DNA of 54,416 nt from Propionibacteriaceae bacterium (GTDB taxonomy: Bacteria; Actinomycetota; Actinomycetes; Propionibacteriales; Propionibacteriaceae), in assembly GCA_027492675.1 (NCBI GenBank), contig JAPUEI010000067.1:9227-63642 (forward strand), written 5' to 3'. This document shows, piece by piece, positions 1-7,722 of the stretch; positions within the stretch are counted from its first letter, which is position 1; every line of letters starts with the position of its first letter. The translations under genes and the position numbers were made by a program. Below the pieces are notes generated by a model. The model was not told the DNA's origin and searched no databases. It saw nothing but the letters and a program-made list of their open reading frames with translations.

Positions 1-90
1 GCCGGCCGGCCCGGGCGCCGGCGGGCCGCGGGGGCCGGGCCGCGGCCAACCCCCCCCGGGGGGGGCCCCCGCCCCCGGGCGCCCACGACC
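1..90. other. Suspect G/C-only sequence at the contig end
   Basis: Almost every base is G or C, with runs of eight C and eight G and long CCGG/GGCC strings. The Ssd-like reading frame stays open but loses family resemblance exactly here. I read this as contig-end assembly or base-calling noise rather than biology; resequencing would settle it. Confidence 0.6.
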
Positions 91-749
91 GAGGCCACGG
101 CGTCACGCGGCACCGCCGCGGCGTCGTCGCGCGCCATCGACACGACGTCCACGCCGCCCACCTCCGGCACCTGTCCGCTGAGGTCGCCGATCTGTCCGCG
201 GGCGGCTCGCAGCCGATCCCAGCGCCAGCCGGGTGCGCGTTCTGCCCCCAGCAGGAGGTCGACGCCGCCTCCCAACGGGTCGAGGTCGACCACGACGGCC
301 GACCCTTGCACCGAGCCCGCACTCGCGAGGCCCACGGCGAGTGTCGACGCGCCCACACCGCCGGACCCGCCGAGCACCGCGATCCGCGAGGTGGCCCGCA
401 ACCTCCCCGTACGTCCCGCCAGCACGTCAGCGAGCCAGCCCCCGCCCTCGGGCAGCACGATCGTGCCCGCGGCCAGCGGCACGGACGCCGACAGCGCGTG
501 GGGCGCCGCCCGCGCGTCCGCCAGCACGTACACCCCGTCCCTCGCGGGCAGCCCCATGCGCGCCGCCGCGACCGCCAGGTCCGCGCCGACGATGACGACC
601 GCGGCGTCGCGCCACCGGCCGATCAGGGACTCGATCTCACGGGTCCGCGCCACCGGGTGCTGCACGGCAGCTGCCGCCGCGGCCACTGCGCCCGCCAACC
701 CCTCGTCCGCCGTACACAGCACCGCCTCCGTTCCCAGCCCTTGCTCCAT
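1..749 (-). CDS. Ssd/CpaE-like septum-site or pilus-assembly ATPase, 3' end cut by the window
   Basis: About 220 readable residues of a MinD/CpaE-superfamily protein resembling actinobacterial Ssd (M. tuberculosis Rv3660c type). The first ~95 residues form a receiver-like region without an obvious phosphoacceptor. A deviant P-loop follows (VLGGSGGVGASTLA, near residue 115) that lacks the usual lysines, then VVDLDPLGGG, the Asp-containing switch segment. Family members localise at the septum or with Flp-pilus secretion ATPases; the role here is inference. The ATG at 749-747 has no strong ribosome-binding site. The frame is open to base 1, but family-like sequence stops near base 90, where the DNA becomes pure G/C runs, so the last ~30 codons should not be trusted. 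The downstream tad/flp genes expected beside such ATPases lie outside the window. Confidence 0.75.
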   Translation of the reverse strand, partial: MEQGLGTEAVLCTADEGLAGAVAAAAAAVQHPVARTREIESLIGRWRDAAVVIVGADLAVAAARMGLPARDGVYVLADARAAPHALSASVPLAAGTIVLPEGGGWLADVLAGRTGRLRATSRIAVLGGSGGVGASTLAVGLASAGSVQGSAVVVDLDPLGGGVDLLLGAERAPGWRWDRLRAARGQIGDLSGQVPEVGGVDVVSMARDDAAAVPRDAVASVVGARGRGPPPGGVGRGPAPAARRRPGRP

Positions 750-885
750 ACCGAGACCATGTGTCCGCAGGTCGCGAATGCGTCAACGAATCTCGACCCT
801 GTGGACAACCACTCCCTGAGGACTGTCCACAGGCCCACCGGCCAGGCTCCCGGGCCAGGCCGCCAGGCGTGGTTAGCATTCGTCC

Positions 886-1647
886 ATGGCCCGTCCGTTC
901 CTGCCCGAGTCCGCGGTGACGTGGCTCGTGGGCGCCGACCCGCGGCGCGTGCTGGTGCTCGGCGCGACCGGCCCGTACGCCACCGCCGTCCGCGAGCAGG
1001 GCCATGCCGTCCTGGTCCTCGACCGCGACGCCGCCAGCCTCGGCCGCGTCATCGACCGGCGTCCCGACCTCGGCGGCGTCGTGGCGCAGGCCGAGTCGAT
1101 GCCGTTCGACAACCAGCAGTTCGACCGGGTGATCTGCCCCCAGAACCTCCACTCGTTCGCCCCCGGGCTGCTGCTCGGCGAGGTCGCCCGCGTGCTGGCG
1201 CCGGGCGGCCGGCTGTGCGTGACGTACCTGACCCGCGACGACTCCGTACCCTGGGTGAAACGCCTTGTCACCGCGGTGAGGGCGCATCTCCCGAAGGCCA
1301 TGGCCGGCGCGTACGGGGAGGAGTCGGTCGCCGTCGTCGAGCAGTCGCCGTACTTCCCGACCGTCGAGACCCACACCAACCGCGTGTGGATCCCGTGCTC
1401 ACGCGACAACCTCGTCGACATGGCCCTCGCCGCGAACGGCGCCGACGCCCTCGACGATGACGCCCGCGAGGCGCTCGCGGAGGAGGTCGGGGCGGTCTAC
1501 GACGCGTCCGCGCGTCCGCCTGAGCCGCTCCAGCTGCCCTACCGACTGCTCTGCTGGCGCGCGACCGTCGACCACTCCGAGCTCTCGCGGCCGCTGCCCG
1601 AGACCGACGACGCGCTGCACATCTCGTTGAGTGCGCCGACCGCCTGA
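886..1647 (+). CDS. Class I SAM-dependent methyltransferase
   Basis: 253 residues with a Rossmann methyltransferase core: a VLVLGATGPYA glycine-rich SAM loop near residue 22, an acidic VLDRD at the end of beta-2, AESMPFDNQQFDRV (motif II/III) and EVARVLAPGGRLCV (post-III helix and strand). This is the UbiE/Methyltransf_11 style; the substrate is unknown. The ATG is preceded by TAGCAT at 874-879 with six bases between, which suggests a leaderless transcript starting at the A of the start codon. The gene diverges from the Ssd-like gene and stands alone. Methyltransferases of this type also lie near this locus in other actinobacteria (recalled, not checked). Confidence 0.8.
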   Translation: MARPFLPESAVTWLVGADPRRVLVLGATGPYATAVREQGHAVLVLDRDAASLGRVIDRRPDLGGVVAQAESMPFDNQQFDRVICPQNLHSFAPGLLLGEVARVLAPGGRLCVTYLTRDDSVPWVKRLVTAVRAHLPKAMAGAYGEESVAVVEQSPYFPTVETHTNRVWIPCSRDNLVDMALAANGADALDDDAREALAEEVGAVYDASARPPEPLQLPYRLLCWRATVDHSELSRPLPETDDALHISLSAPTA

Positions 1648-1745
1648 GGGGTACGGGATGTGCGTGCGCCCAATCCGTACCCGTTCATCACCTCCGCCGC
1701 GCATGCCCCACTAGTCTCGTCATGGGACACACCGAAGGAGACGCC

Positions 1746-2204
1746 GTGAGCGACACGCAGGATCTCAGGAGCCAGTTCGACACGCTCAGGGACGCCGCCA
1801 AGACGCTGGCGATCGCGTGGAAGGACAAGGCGATCGCGCAGGCCAAGCCGAAGGCCAAGAGCGCGGGCATCCTCGGCGGTGCGTTCGGCGCGGCCGGCTA
1901 CTTCGCCATGAACGCGGTCTCGCTGCTGTTCCTGGCGGGCGCCGCCGGGTTCGGCGCGCTGTACAGCAGGTTCCTCGGCCCGTGGGGCGCCACCGGACTG
2001 GGCCTGGTCACGATGGCCGTCGTGCTGCTCGTCCTCGCCGGCATCCTCGCGCTGGTCGGCAGGGCCCAGATTCCCGAGCTCACCAAGAAGCTGGACATCG
2101 CCGACGACGTCAAGGCCGGCACGGAGAGCGTGAAGGCGGGCATCGAGAAGGGCCAGCTCGAGGTCGCGGGCGAGCTCGAGGCCCGCGAGATCGAGCTCCG
2201 CTGA
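1746..2204 (+). CDS. Holin-like (phage_holin_3_6/DUF1469-type) membrane protein
   Basis: 152 residues from GTG 1746, chosen over an in-frame upstream ATG at 1722 because AAGGAG lies at 1735-1740, five bases before the GTG. A charged N-terminal helix is followed by two hydrophobic segments (roughly residues 50-70 and 85-110) and a charged amphipathic C-terminal tail. This layout fits the actinobacterial phage-holin-family/DUF1469 proteins, which are cellular membrane proteins and not proof of a prophage; there are no phage genes nearby. A likely -10 box, TAGTCT, lies at 1712-1717. The gene ends inside a long inverted repeat shared with the convergent glucosidase gene. Confidence 0.7.
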   Translation: MSDTQDLRSQFDTLRDAAKTLAIAWKDKAIAQAKPKAKSAGILGGAFGAAGYFAMNAVSLLFLAGAAGFGALYSRFLGPWGATGLGLVTMAVVLLVLAGILALVGRAQIPELTKKLDIADDVKAGTESVKAGIEKGQLEVAGELEAREIELR

Positions 2205-2279
2205 CCCGATTCCGCCACGATTCGCCCTCACAGAGCCCGAAACGGCGCTCCTGAGGCGAATCCTGGCGGATTCCGGTCA
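2202..2279. terminator. Long inverted repeat covering both convergent stop codons
   Basis: The left arm (about 2202-2233) and right arm (about 2251-2279) are near-perfect complements of ~28 bp, with a short inner loop around 2234-2250. The TGA of the holin-like gene and the TCA (stop) of the glucosidase lie at the two outer ends. No T-tract is present. A bidirectional terminator is the simplest reading. Confidence 0.75.
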
Positions 2280-3986
2280 GGACAGGCGCAGGATGCGCGA
2301 CTCCCACGGCTTCAGCACGTCGACGTCCTCGATCTCGTGCGTGGCCAGCAGCACCTCGCACGCCCCGTGGTCGGGCAGCTCGGCCGGCAGCTTCACCGGC
2401 TCGGCCGTGACGTTGGCCAGCATCAGCACCTGCTCGTCGCCGAGCGTGCGCGTGTAGGCGACGAGGCGGCCGTCCTCGGGCAGCAGCAGCGCGAACTCGC
2501 CGAGCTGTACGACGGGCTCGTCGTGCCGCAGCTGGATGAGCCGCCGGTAGTGGTGGAACACCGAGTCCGCGTCCCGGATCTGTTCGGCCGCGTTGATCTC
2601 GCGGTAGTTCGGGTTCACCGCGATCCACGGCCCGCTCTCGGAGAAGCCCGCGTTCACCGAGTCGTCCCACTGCATCGGCGTCCGGGCATTGTCCCGGCTG
2701 CCCACAGACAGACCCGGCAGTACGTGCTCGGGAGCGGCCCCCAGCCGTACAGCCTCCGTCAGGTAGTTCAGGCTCTCGATGTCGCGGAAGTCCCCGGCCG
2801 CCTCGAACGGGTAGTTCGTCATGCCGAGCTCCTGGCCCTGGTAGACGTACGGCGTGCCGCGCTGCATGTGCAGGATCGTCGCGAGCGTCTTCGCGGACGC
2901 CTCGCGGAACGTCGGCGAGTCGTCACCCATGCGGGAGACGCTGCGGGGCTGGTCGTGGTTCTCCAGGTACAGCGAGTTCCAGCCGGGGCCGATGCCGTCC
3001 TGCCAGCGGAGGGTGTTCTCCTTGTACGCGTTCCAGTCCCAGCCGACGACGTCGAAGCGGCCGCCGGGTCCGTGGTCGAGGCCGACGTGCTCGAACTGGA
3101 ACACCATGTTGAGCTCGCCGTGCTCCGGGTCTGTGTACGAGGCGGCCTTCTCCAGCGTGACCAGCGGCATCTCGCCGACGCTGAGCAGGTTCTTGCCCTT
3201 CAGCACCTGCTCGCACATCTCGCCCAGGAACTCGTGCATCCGCGCACCGTCGGCGACCAGCCTCGCGTCGTAGCAGTAGCCCGTGCCCGGCGTCTCCTCG
3301 CCGTCGACGACCGCGGGCTTCGAGATCATGTTGATGACGTCCATGCGGAAGCCGTCGATGCCCCGGTCGAGCCACCAATTCATCATGTCGAAGACGGCGG
3401 TGCGGACCTCGGGGTTCTCCCAGTTCAGGTCCGGCTGCTTGCGGCTGAAGAGATGGAGGAAGTACGCGGCGCTGCGGGGGTCGTACTGCCAGGCGGAGCC
3501 TGAGAAGAACGAGCCCCAGTTGGTGGGCTCGGCGCCGGGCGTGCCGGGCTCGAACCCCTCACGCGCAGGACGCCACCAGTACCAGTCGCGCTTCGCGCTC
3601 TCGGGGTCGCGCGACTCCTCGAACCAGGCGTGCTCGTCGGAGGTGTGGTTGACGACGAGGTCCATGACGAGCTTGATGCCGCGGTCATGCAGGCCCTCGA
3701 TGAGCATGTCGATGTCGTCGAGCGACCCGAACAAGGGGTCGATGTCCTGATAGTCCGAGATGTCGTACCCGTTGTCGTCCTGCGGCGACTTGTACGCCGG
3801 CGACAGCCACACCACGTCCACGCCCAGCAGGGACAGGTAGTCGAGGTGCGCGAGGATCCCCTTGATGTCACCCACACCGTCGCCGTTCGCGTCGGCGAAC
3901 GACCGCGGATAGATCTGGTAGACGACGGCGCTCCGCCACCATTCGTCGGGACGGGCGTCACGGGCACTTTGAACGATCGAGGTCAC
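2277..3986 (-). CDS. GH13 alpha-glucosidase, probably oligo-1,6-glucosidase type
   Basis: 569 residues of the GH13 oligo-1,6-glucosidase/trehalulose-hydrolase group, with VVYQIYPRSF near residue 21 and the calcium loop DANGDGVGD. The catalytic set is Asp in GFRMDVIN (about 215), Glu in SVGEMP (about 271) and Asp in ENHDQPR (about 343). The Val after the nucleophile Asp is typical of 1,6-specific isomaltases, whereas 1,4-specific maltases usually carry Thr or Ala. No signal peptide is present, so the enzyme acts in the cytoplasm on imported isomalto-oligosaccharides. I chose GTG 3986; the frame stays open further upstream into the 22-bp repeat array, but that extension is repeat-derived and not family sequence. 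In M. tuberculosis the neighbour of the NUDIX gene is marP, so this gene replaces it here. Confidence 0.9.
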   Translation of the reverse strand: MTSIVQSARDARPDEWWRSAVVYQIYPRSFADANGDGVGDIKGILAHLDYLSLLGVDVVWLSPAYKSPQDDNGYDISDYQDIDPLFGSLDDIDMLIEGLHDRGIKLVMDLVVNHTSDEHAWFEESRDPESAKRDWYWWRPAREGFEPGTPGAEPTNWGSFFSGSAWQYDPRSAAYFLHLFSRKQPDLNWENPEVRTAVFDMMNWWLDRGIDGFRMDVINMISKPAVVDGEETPGTGYCYDARLVADGARMHEFLGEMCEQVLKGKNLLSVGEMPLVTLEKAASYTDPEHGELNMVFQFEHVGLDHGPGGRFDVVGWDWNAYKENTLRWQDGIGPGWNSLYLENHDQPRSVSRMGDDSPTFREASAKTLATILHMQRGTPYVYQGQELGMTNYPFEAAGDFRDIESLNYLTEAVRLGAAPEHVLPGLSVGSRDNARTPMQWDDSVNAGFSESGPWIAVNPNYREINAAEQIRDADSVFHHYRRLIQLRHDEPVVQLGEFALLLPEDGRLVAYTRTLGDEQVLMLANVTAEPVKLPAELPDHGACEVLLATHEIEDVDVLKPWESRILRLS

Positions 3987-4062
3987 GGGGTGATTCTTCC
4001 CGCTGACCCTGCTCCCCGCAACGACCGGACCGTACGACCTCGAGTTCTGCGTGTCACCCCCG

Positions 4063-4286
4063 CTCGGGGAGAGGTCACAGACCCTTCGGGGAGAGGACCT
4101 ATGCACCTCGGGGAGAGGGCGTATGCCCCTCGGGGAGAGGTCACAGACCCCTCCGGGAGAGGACTTGTGCAAGTATCCCCAAGTCGAACCGGAGTGATCG
4201 TCACCAAACCTCTCCCCGAGGGGTTCCAAACCTCTCCCCGACAGGTACCAGACCTCTGCCCGAGGGGAACCAAACCTCTCCCCGAC
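4063..4286. repeat. Nine-copy 22-bp-pitch repeat array, five direct and four inverted
   Basis: The core YTCSGGGAGAGG (12 bp) begins at 4063, 4085, 4107, 4129 and 4151 on the + strand, always 22 bp apart. Its reverse complement (CCTCTCCCCGAS, one copy with a C-to-G change) begins at 4209, 4231, 4253 and 4275, again exactly 22 bp apart. The 10-bp linkers vary, and a 36-bp spacer (4173-4208) separates the two blocks. The array fills the 327-bp gap between the NUDIX stop and the glucosidase start, two genes on the same strand. A transcript across it could fold into a long imperfect hairpin of ~90 bp. Because 22 is not a multiple of three, the array is not coding. It may be a phased operator cluster, a terminator, or a dispersed mosaic repeat. 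Confidence 0.92.
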
Positions 4287-4313
4287 AGGTGGCGAGGCGT
4301 AGGGGGCGACCGG

Positions 4314-4967
4314 CTACGGGCGGAGGTCGGGGAGGAAGCGAGTGGGGATCTCGGCGAAGCGGGACTGGTCCCAGGGGACGGTCCAGCCGCCGGCGGTGAG
4401 CACGGCGTCGAGCACGTACGCCGTGAAGCCCCACACGTACAGATCGCCGACCTCGAAACCGGGCCCCACACGGCCGGACGAGTGTCGCCACGAGCTCCGG
4501 TTCTCGGGCGCGACAAGGGCGGACACCGGCACACGCAGCACCTGGGCGACCTCGGCCTCCTGGGGCACCAGCGCTCCTGAACCCGACCAGTACGCCACCA
4601 CCGCGTGCACATGGAACGCCGACACCGGGATCCGCGCCGCGGGCAGCCGCCCGAGCACGGTCACACTGGCCACGTCGAGCCCGACCTCTTCCCACGCCTC
4701 CCGCAGCGCGGCAGCTTCCGCGTCCTCGCCCGGGTCGACGGCCCCGCCCGGGAACGCGATCTGGCCCGCGTGCTTGCGCAGTCCGGCGGCTCGTTCGATG
4801 AGCACCACGTCGGGGTCAGCCGCATCCGTTAGCAGCACGAGCACCGCGGCCTCGCGCGACGTCGAGATCTCCTCGGGCCCGAAACGACGCGTACGGAACG
4901 CCTCGGAGAGTACGGAGCTCTCGCCGAGCCCCACCGCCAACGCGCGCAGCGATTCGGGGACGGTCAC
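4314..4967 (-). CDS. NUDIX hydrolase, CoA-pyrophosphatase type
   Basis: 217 residues with a complete Nudix box in the stretch GGAVDPGEDAEAAALREAWEE plus the following VGL. The preceding LRKHAGQIAFPGG matches the NuCoA (UPF0035) signature, so the likely reaction is hydrolysis of CoA or acyl-CoA to 3',5'-ADP and phosphopantetheine. It is the orthologue by position of M. tuberculosis Rv3672c. Start GTG 4967 overlaps the TGA of the upstream TlpA gene by four bases (GTGA), implying translational coupling in an nth-tlpA-nudix operon. It ends just before the 22-bp array. Confidence 0.88.
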   Translation of the reverse strand: MTVPESLRALAVGLGESSVLSEAFRTRRFGPEEISTSREAAVLVLLTDAADPDVVLIERAAGLRKHAGQIAFPGGAVDPGEDAEAAALREAWEEVGLDVASVTVLGRLPAARIPVSAFHVHAVVAYWSGSGALVPQEAEVAQVLRVPVSALVAPENRSSWRHSSGRVGPGFEVGDLYVWGFTAYVLDAVLTAGGWTVPWDQSRFAEIPTRFLPDLRP

Positions 4968-5584
4968 ACGGTCACCTTGAGGTACTGCGCGGCCAGCGCC
5001 CTGAGCTGATCGGTCGACCCGAAGGCGCCCACCTGGTGGTAGACGATGACGCCGTTCGCGTCGATGAACATGGTGTGCGGCAACGAGTTCAGCCCGAGCG
5101 GCGACAGGGAGATCTTGTCGAGGTCGTACAGCTGCACGTACGTCCACCCGGCCACCGCGGCGAACTCGACCGCGTAGTCCTCGCGCGGGTCGTTGCCGTC
5201 GATACCCAGCAGGGTGACCTTCCCCTTGGCCAGCTGGTTGAACTCGCGCAGGTGCGGAGACTCCGCTCGGCACGGCTGGCACCACTGTGCCCAGAAGTTG
5301 ACGATCATCGGGCCGCGCAACCCGCCGAGCCGCAGCGTCGATCCGCCACCGAGGCACGTGAGTTCGACGTCGGGCAGCCCGCCCTTGACCGCGGGCAGGT
5401 TCGTCGACGCCGGGCAGTCGGGGATCCCGGCCGAGCGCCGCATGGCGATCAGATCGGCGGGCGTCGGCGTGGAGCTCGCCGAGGCCGGCGAGAGCTTCGC
5501 CGGACCCCCGGTGCTGTCGGGCGCCGTCGTACATCCCGCGACCATCGCCACCATCACCGTCAGCAGTACCAGCACGCGCTTCAT
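4964..5584 (-). CDS. TlpA/ResA-family thiol-disulfide lipoprotein
   Basis: 206 residues. The N-terminus is a lipoprotein signal ([18 protein letters not shown]; lipobox Cys near 18), followed by a Ser/Thr/Pro linker and a thioredoxin-fold domain with the redox motif WCQPC near residue 100 and a cis-Pro SLPHTMFID. It should act outside the membrane, reducing or oxidising thiols of exported proteins such as apocytochrome c. It has the same position as Rv3673c of M. tuberculosis. ATG 5584 overlaps the nth stop by four bases, and its own stop overlaps the NUDIX start. Confidence 0.88.
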   Translation of the reverse strand: MKRVLVLLTVMVAMVAGCTTAPDSTGGPAKLSPASASSTPTPADLIAMRRSAGIPDCPASTNLPAVKGGLPDVELTCLGGGSTLRLGGLRGPMIVNFWAQWCQPCRAESPHLREFNQLAKGKVTLLGIDGNDPREDYAVEFAAVAGWTYVQLYDLDKISLSPLGLNSLPHTMFIDANGVIVYHQVGAFGSTDQLRALAAQYLKVTV

Positions 5585-6282
5585 GACCGTGGCTCCCTCA
5601 CCAGCAGTGCCGCCTTCTCCGGCGACGTCTCGCCCTCCCCGAACGACGGGCACATCGTCGCGACCGGGCACACGCCGCACGCGGGCTTTCGGGCGTGGCA
5701 GCAGCGCCGCCCGTGCCAGATCACGCGGTGAGACAGCACCGTCCACGATGCCGGCTCGAACAGCGATGCCACGTCAGCCTCGACGACCACCGGGTCCTCG
5801 GACGCCGTCCAGCCGAACCTCCGGCTCAGGCGCAGCACGTGCGTGTCCGTGGTGATCCCTGGCACTCCGAACGCGTCCCCGAGCACCACGTTGGCTGTCT
5901 TGCGGCCCACTCCGGGCAGCGTCACCAGGTCGACGAGCGTCCCGGGCACCTCCCCGCCGAAGCGCTCGACGAGGGCCGTGCCGAGCGCCACCAGCGTGGC
6001 CGCCTTGGCGCGGAAGAACCCCGTGGACCGAATGATCTCCTCGATCGCCTCCGGGTTCGCTTCACGGAGCGCGGCAGCGTCCGGATACGCCGCGAACAGC
6101 GTCGGCGTCACCGAGTTCACGCGACGGTCCGTGGTCTGGGCCGACAGGATCGTGGCCACGAGCAGCTGGTACGGCGTCGTGAAGTCCAACTCGCACTGCG
6201 CGTCCGGGTACGCCTCCGCCAGCGCCCGGTCGATGCGTCGCGCGCGCCGCACCATGGCCAGTCTCGTCTCCACCACCGTCAC
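5581..6282 (-). CDS. nth: Endonuclease III (DNA glycosylase/AP lyase)
   Basis: 233 residues. It removes oxidised pyrimidines and nicks abasic sites in base-excision repair. The helix-hairpin-helix [12 protein letters not shown] carries the catalytic Lys, the catalytic Asp lies in [11 protein letters not shown], and the C-terminal [4Fe-4S] ligands follow the exact C-x6-C-x2-C-x5-C spacing in [20 protein letters not shown] 6282 is chosen; the frame is open upstream but runs into the divergent crp promoter region. First gene of the nth-tlpA-nudix operon. Confidence 0.95.
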   Translation of the reverse strand: MTVVETRLAMVRRARRIDRALAEAYPDAQCELDFTTPYQLLVATILSAQTTDRRVNSVTPTLFAAYPDAAALREANPEAIEEIIRSTGFFRAKAATLVALGTALVERFGGEVPGTLVDLVTLPGVGRKTANVVLGDAFGVPGITTDTHVLRLSRRFGWTASEDPVVVEADVASLFEPASWTVLSHRVIWHGRRCCHARKPACGVCPVATMCPSFGEGETSPEKAALLVREPRS

Positions 6283-6353
6283 GGGCGACAGCCTAGGCGT
6301 ATGGCTTGCACGCCTCGATAGTCTTCTCGCAACCGTTCGTGAGGACCCCCCTG

Positions 6354-7058
6354 ATGCCCCTGGACAGAGGACTGCTGCCCCCCCTCCTCGAGATGCTCGG
6401 GCCATCCAGCCGAGAGTCGATGCTCTCCGCCGCCCAGACCGTGCGACTGCCAAAGGGTGCCGTGATCTTCCGCACCGGAGACGAGAGCGGCGGGCTGTAC
6501 GAGGTGGTGGAGGGCAAGGTCAAGCTCAGCCGGTACGCCGAGGACGCCCCGACCCGCCGCCCCCGCGACGAAGCGGTGATGCTGCTGACCGGTCCAGGGC
6601 ATCTGTTCGGGGAGATCGCGGTGTTCGACGGCGGACGGCGCATCGCCACGGCCACGACCATCACCCCCGTGGTGCTGCGTCACTACCCGCCCGAGGTGCT
6701 GGACAGCCTCATCCGGTCGAGCGTGGACATCGGCTACGCGATCCTGCGTCACGTCTCGTACCGTCTCCGGTTCACTCTGGAACGCAACCACGACCTCAGC
6801 CGGTACGACCGGTCGGCCCGCGTGGCCAGGACGATCCTGCGCCTGGGCGAGCGTTTCGGCACGTACGAAGACGGCGTGCTCGTCGTACGCCACGACCTCA
6901 CCCAGGGCGAACTCGGAAGCCTCACGGGCGTGTCTCGCGAGACGGCGAGCAAGGTGCTGACGGAGCTGACGAGCCGGGGGCTCCTGCGGAGCAGCACGGG
7001 CTGCATCGAGGTCCTCGACGAGGACGGCCTCAGTCGGGTCGCCGAGAACAACTCCTGA
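6354..7058 (+). CDS. crp: Crp/Fnr-family transcription regulator
   Basis: 234 residues with a cyclic-nucleotide-binding beta-roll (about 15-130), a dimerisation helix and a C-terminal winged helix containing [21 protein letters not shown], the classic Crp recognition helix. By position and sequence it corresponds to M. tuberculosis Crp (Rv3676). FGEI of the phosphate-binding cassette is kept, but the following segment reads [10 protein letters not shown] where mycobacterial Crp has PGPRTSSAT. The Ser/Thr after the Arg is therefore Ile, and cAMP affinity may differ. ATG 6354 is favoured (GAGG at 6341-6344); GTG 6339 is an in-frame alternative. It is divergent from nth and nearly touches the convergent RidA gene (3 bp). 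Confidence 0.87.
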   Translation: MPLDRGLLPPLLEMLGPSSRESMLSAAQTVRLPKGAVIFRTGDESGGLYEVVEGKVKLSRYAEDAPTRRPRDEAVMLLTGPGHLFGEIAVFDGGRRIATATTITPVVLRHYPPEVLDSLIRSSVDIGYAILRHVSYRLRFTLERNHDLSRYDRSARVARTILRLGERFGTYEDGVLVVRHDLTQGELGSLTGVSRETASKVLTELTSRGLLRSSTGCIEVLDEDGLSRVAENNS

Positions 7059-7061
7059 GGC

Positions 7062-7514
7062 TCAGACCTCGACGACGATCTCCACCTCGACCGGCGCGTC
7101 CAACGGGAGCACCGCGACCCCCACGGCGCTGCGGGCGTGTGCGGAGTCGAAGACCGCGCCCAGGAGCTCGCTGGCGCCGTTGGCGACCTGCGGCTGCCCG
7201 ACGAACGCCGGGTCGCTGGCCACGAACACGACCACCTTGACGACCCGCTTGATCGCGTCGAGCTCGCCGGCGACCGAGGCGGCCGCGGCCAGCGCGTTGA
7301 GCGCCGCCACCTTCGCCATCTCGTACGCCACCTCGGGGCTGGTGTTGCCACCCACGGCGCCGGTCTCCAGCAGCTTCCCGTCACGAACCGGCAGCTGCCC
7401 CGAGGTCCAGATCAGATCGCCCACGCGGACCGCGGGGATGTACGCGGCCACGGGCGCGGCCACCGGCGGCAGCTCGAGCCCGAGCGTCGCGAGTCGCTCC
7501 GACGGCGTGATCAT
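7062..7514 (-). CDS. RidA/YjgF-YER057c-UK114 family protein
   Basis: 150 residues. The family hydrolyses reactive enamine/imine intermediates from PLP enzymes. Seen here are LIWTSGQLPV, a mid-region NALAAAASVAGELDAIKRVVKVVVFVAS, and the end PLDAPVEVEIVVEV. The usual C-terminal catalytic Arg (R-x-A-V-G) appears as RSAVGVAVLP. Start ATG 7514 overlaps the stop of the upstream DUF4177 gene by four bases. Positional counterpart of Rv3678c. Confidence 0.85.
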   Translation of the reverse strand: MITPSERLATLGLELPPVAAPVAAYIPAVRVGDLIWTSGQLPVRDGKLLETGAVGGNTSPEVAYEMAKVAALNALAAAASVAGELDAIKRVVKVVVFVASDPAFVGQPQVANGASELLGAVFDSAHARSAVGVAVLPLDAPVEVEIVVEV

Positions 7515-7669
7515 GAGGCGAGCGGACGCTTGAGGTAGGCGACGAGGTTGTCCGGCGTCGGCCCAGGCACCACGGCCACGAGCTCCCAGCCTTCCGAACC
7601 CCAGTTGTCGAGGATCTGCTTCGTCGCGTGCACGAGCAGCGGCACCGTCACGTACTCCCACTTCTGCAT
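7511..7669 (-). CDS. DUF4177 small protein
   Basis: 52 residues, MQKWEYVTVPLLVHATKQI..., ending in a KRPLAS tail. The motif NWGSEGWELVAVVPG is the hallmark of the DUF4177 family (Rv3678A in M. tuberculosis), of unknown function. TAGGGT (minus strand, 7682-7677) lies seven bases before the ATG, suggesting a leaderless mRNA. It overlaps ridA by four bases, so the two are co-expressed. Confidence 0.85.
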   Translation of the reverse strand: MQKWEYVTVPLLVHATKQILDNWGSEGWELVAVVPGPTPDNLVAYLKRPLAS

Positions 7670-7676
7670 GCCGATC

Positions 7677-7716
7677 ACCCTAGTGGGCGAGAAGGCGGGG
7701 AGCTCGGCCGTACGCT
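7677..7716. promoter_or_regulatory. Back-to-back leaderless promoters
   Basis: Two -10 boxes face away from each other: TAGGGT on the minus strand (7682-7677) serves DUF4177-ridA, and TACGCT on the plus strand (7711-7716) serves the ArsA-like pair. Each stands 6-7 bases from its start codon. -35 elements are not clear. Confidence 0.5.
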
Positions 7717-7722
7717 GGGGGC

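Noticed and set aside
1746-2204. Holin-like gene as evidence of a prophage
   Set aside because: Proteins of this type are common chromosomal genes in actinobacteria, and no phage structural, lysis or integrase gene is nearby.
4063-4286. Array considered as a CRISPR
   Set aside because: Cores of 12 bp with 10-bp linkers and two opposed blocks do not fit CRISPR repeat and spacer sizes, and no cas genes are present.
3983-4612. Open frames through the 22-bp array with repeated Pro-Leu-Pro-Glu-Gly-Ser phrases
   Set aside because: The pitch of 22 bp shifts frame at each unit, so the apparent peptide repeats arise from the DNA repeats; no start site or family similarity supports translation.
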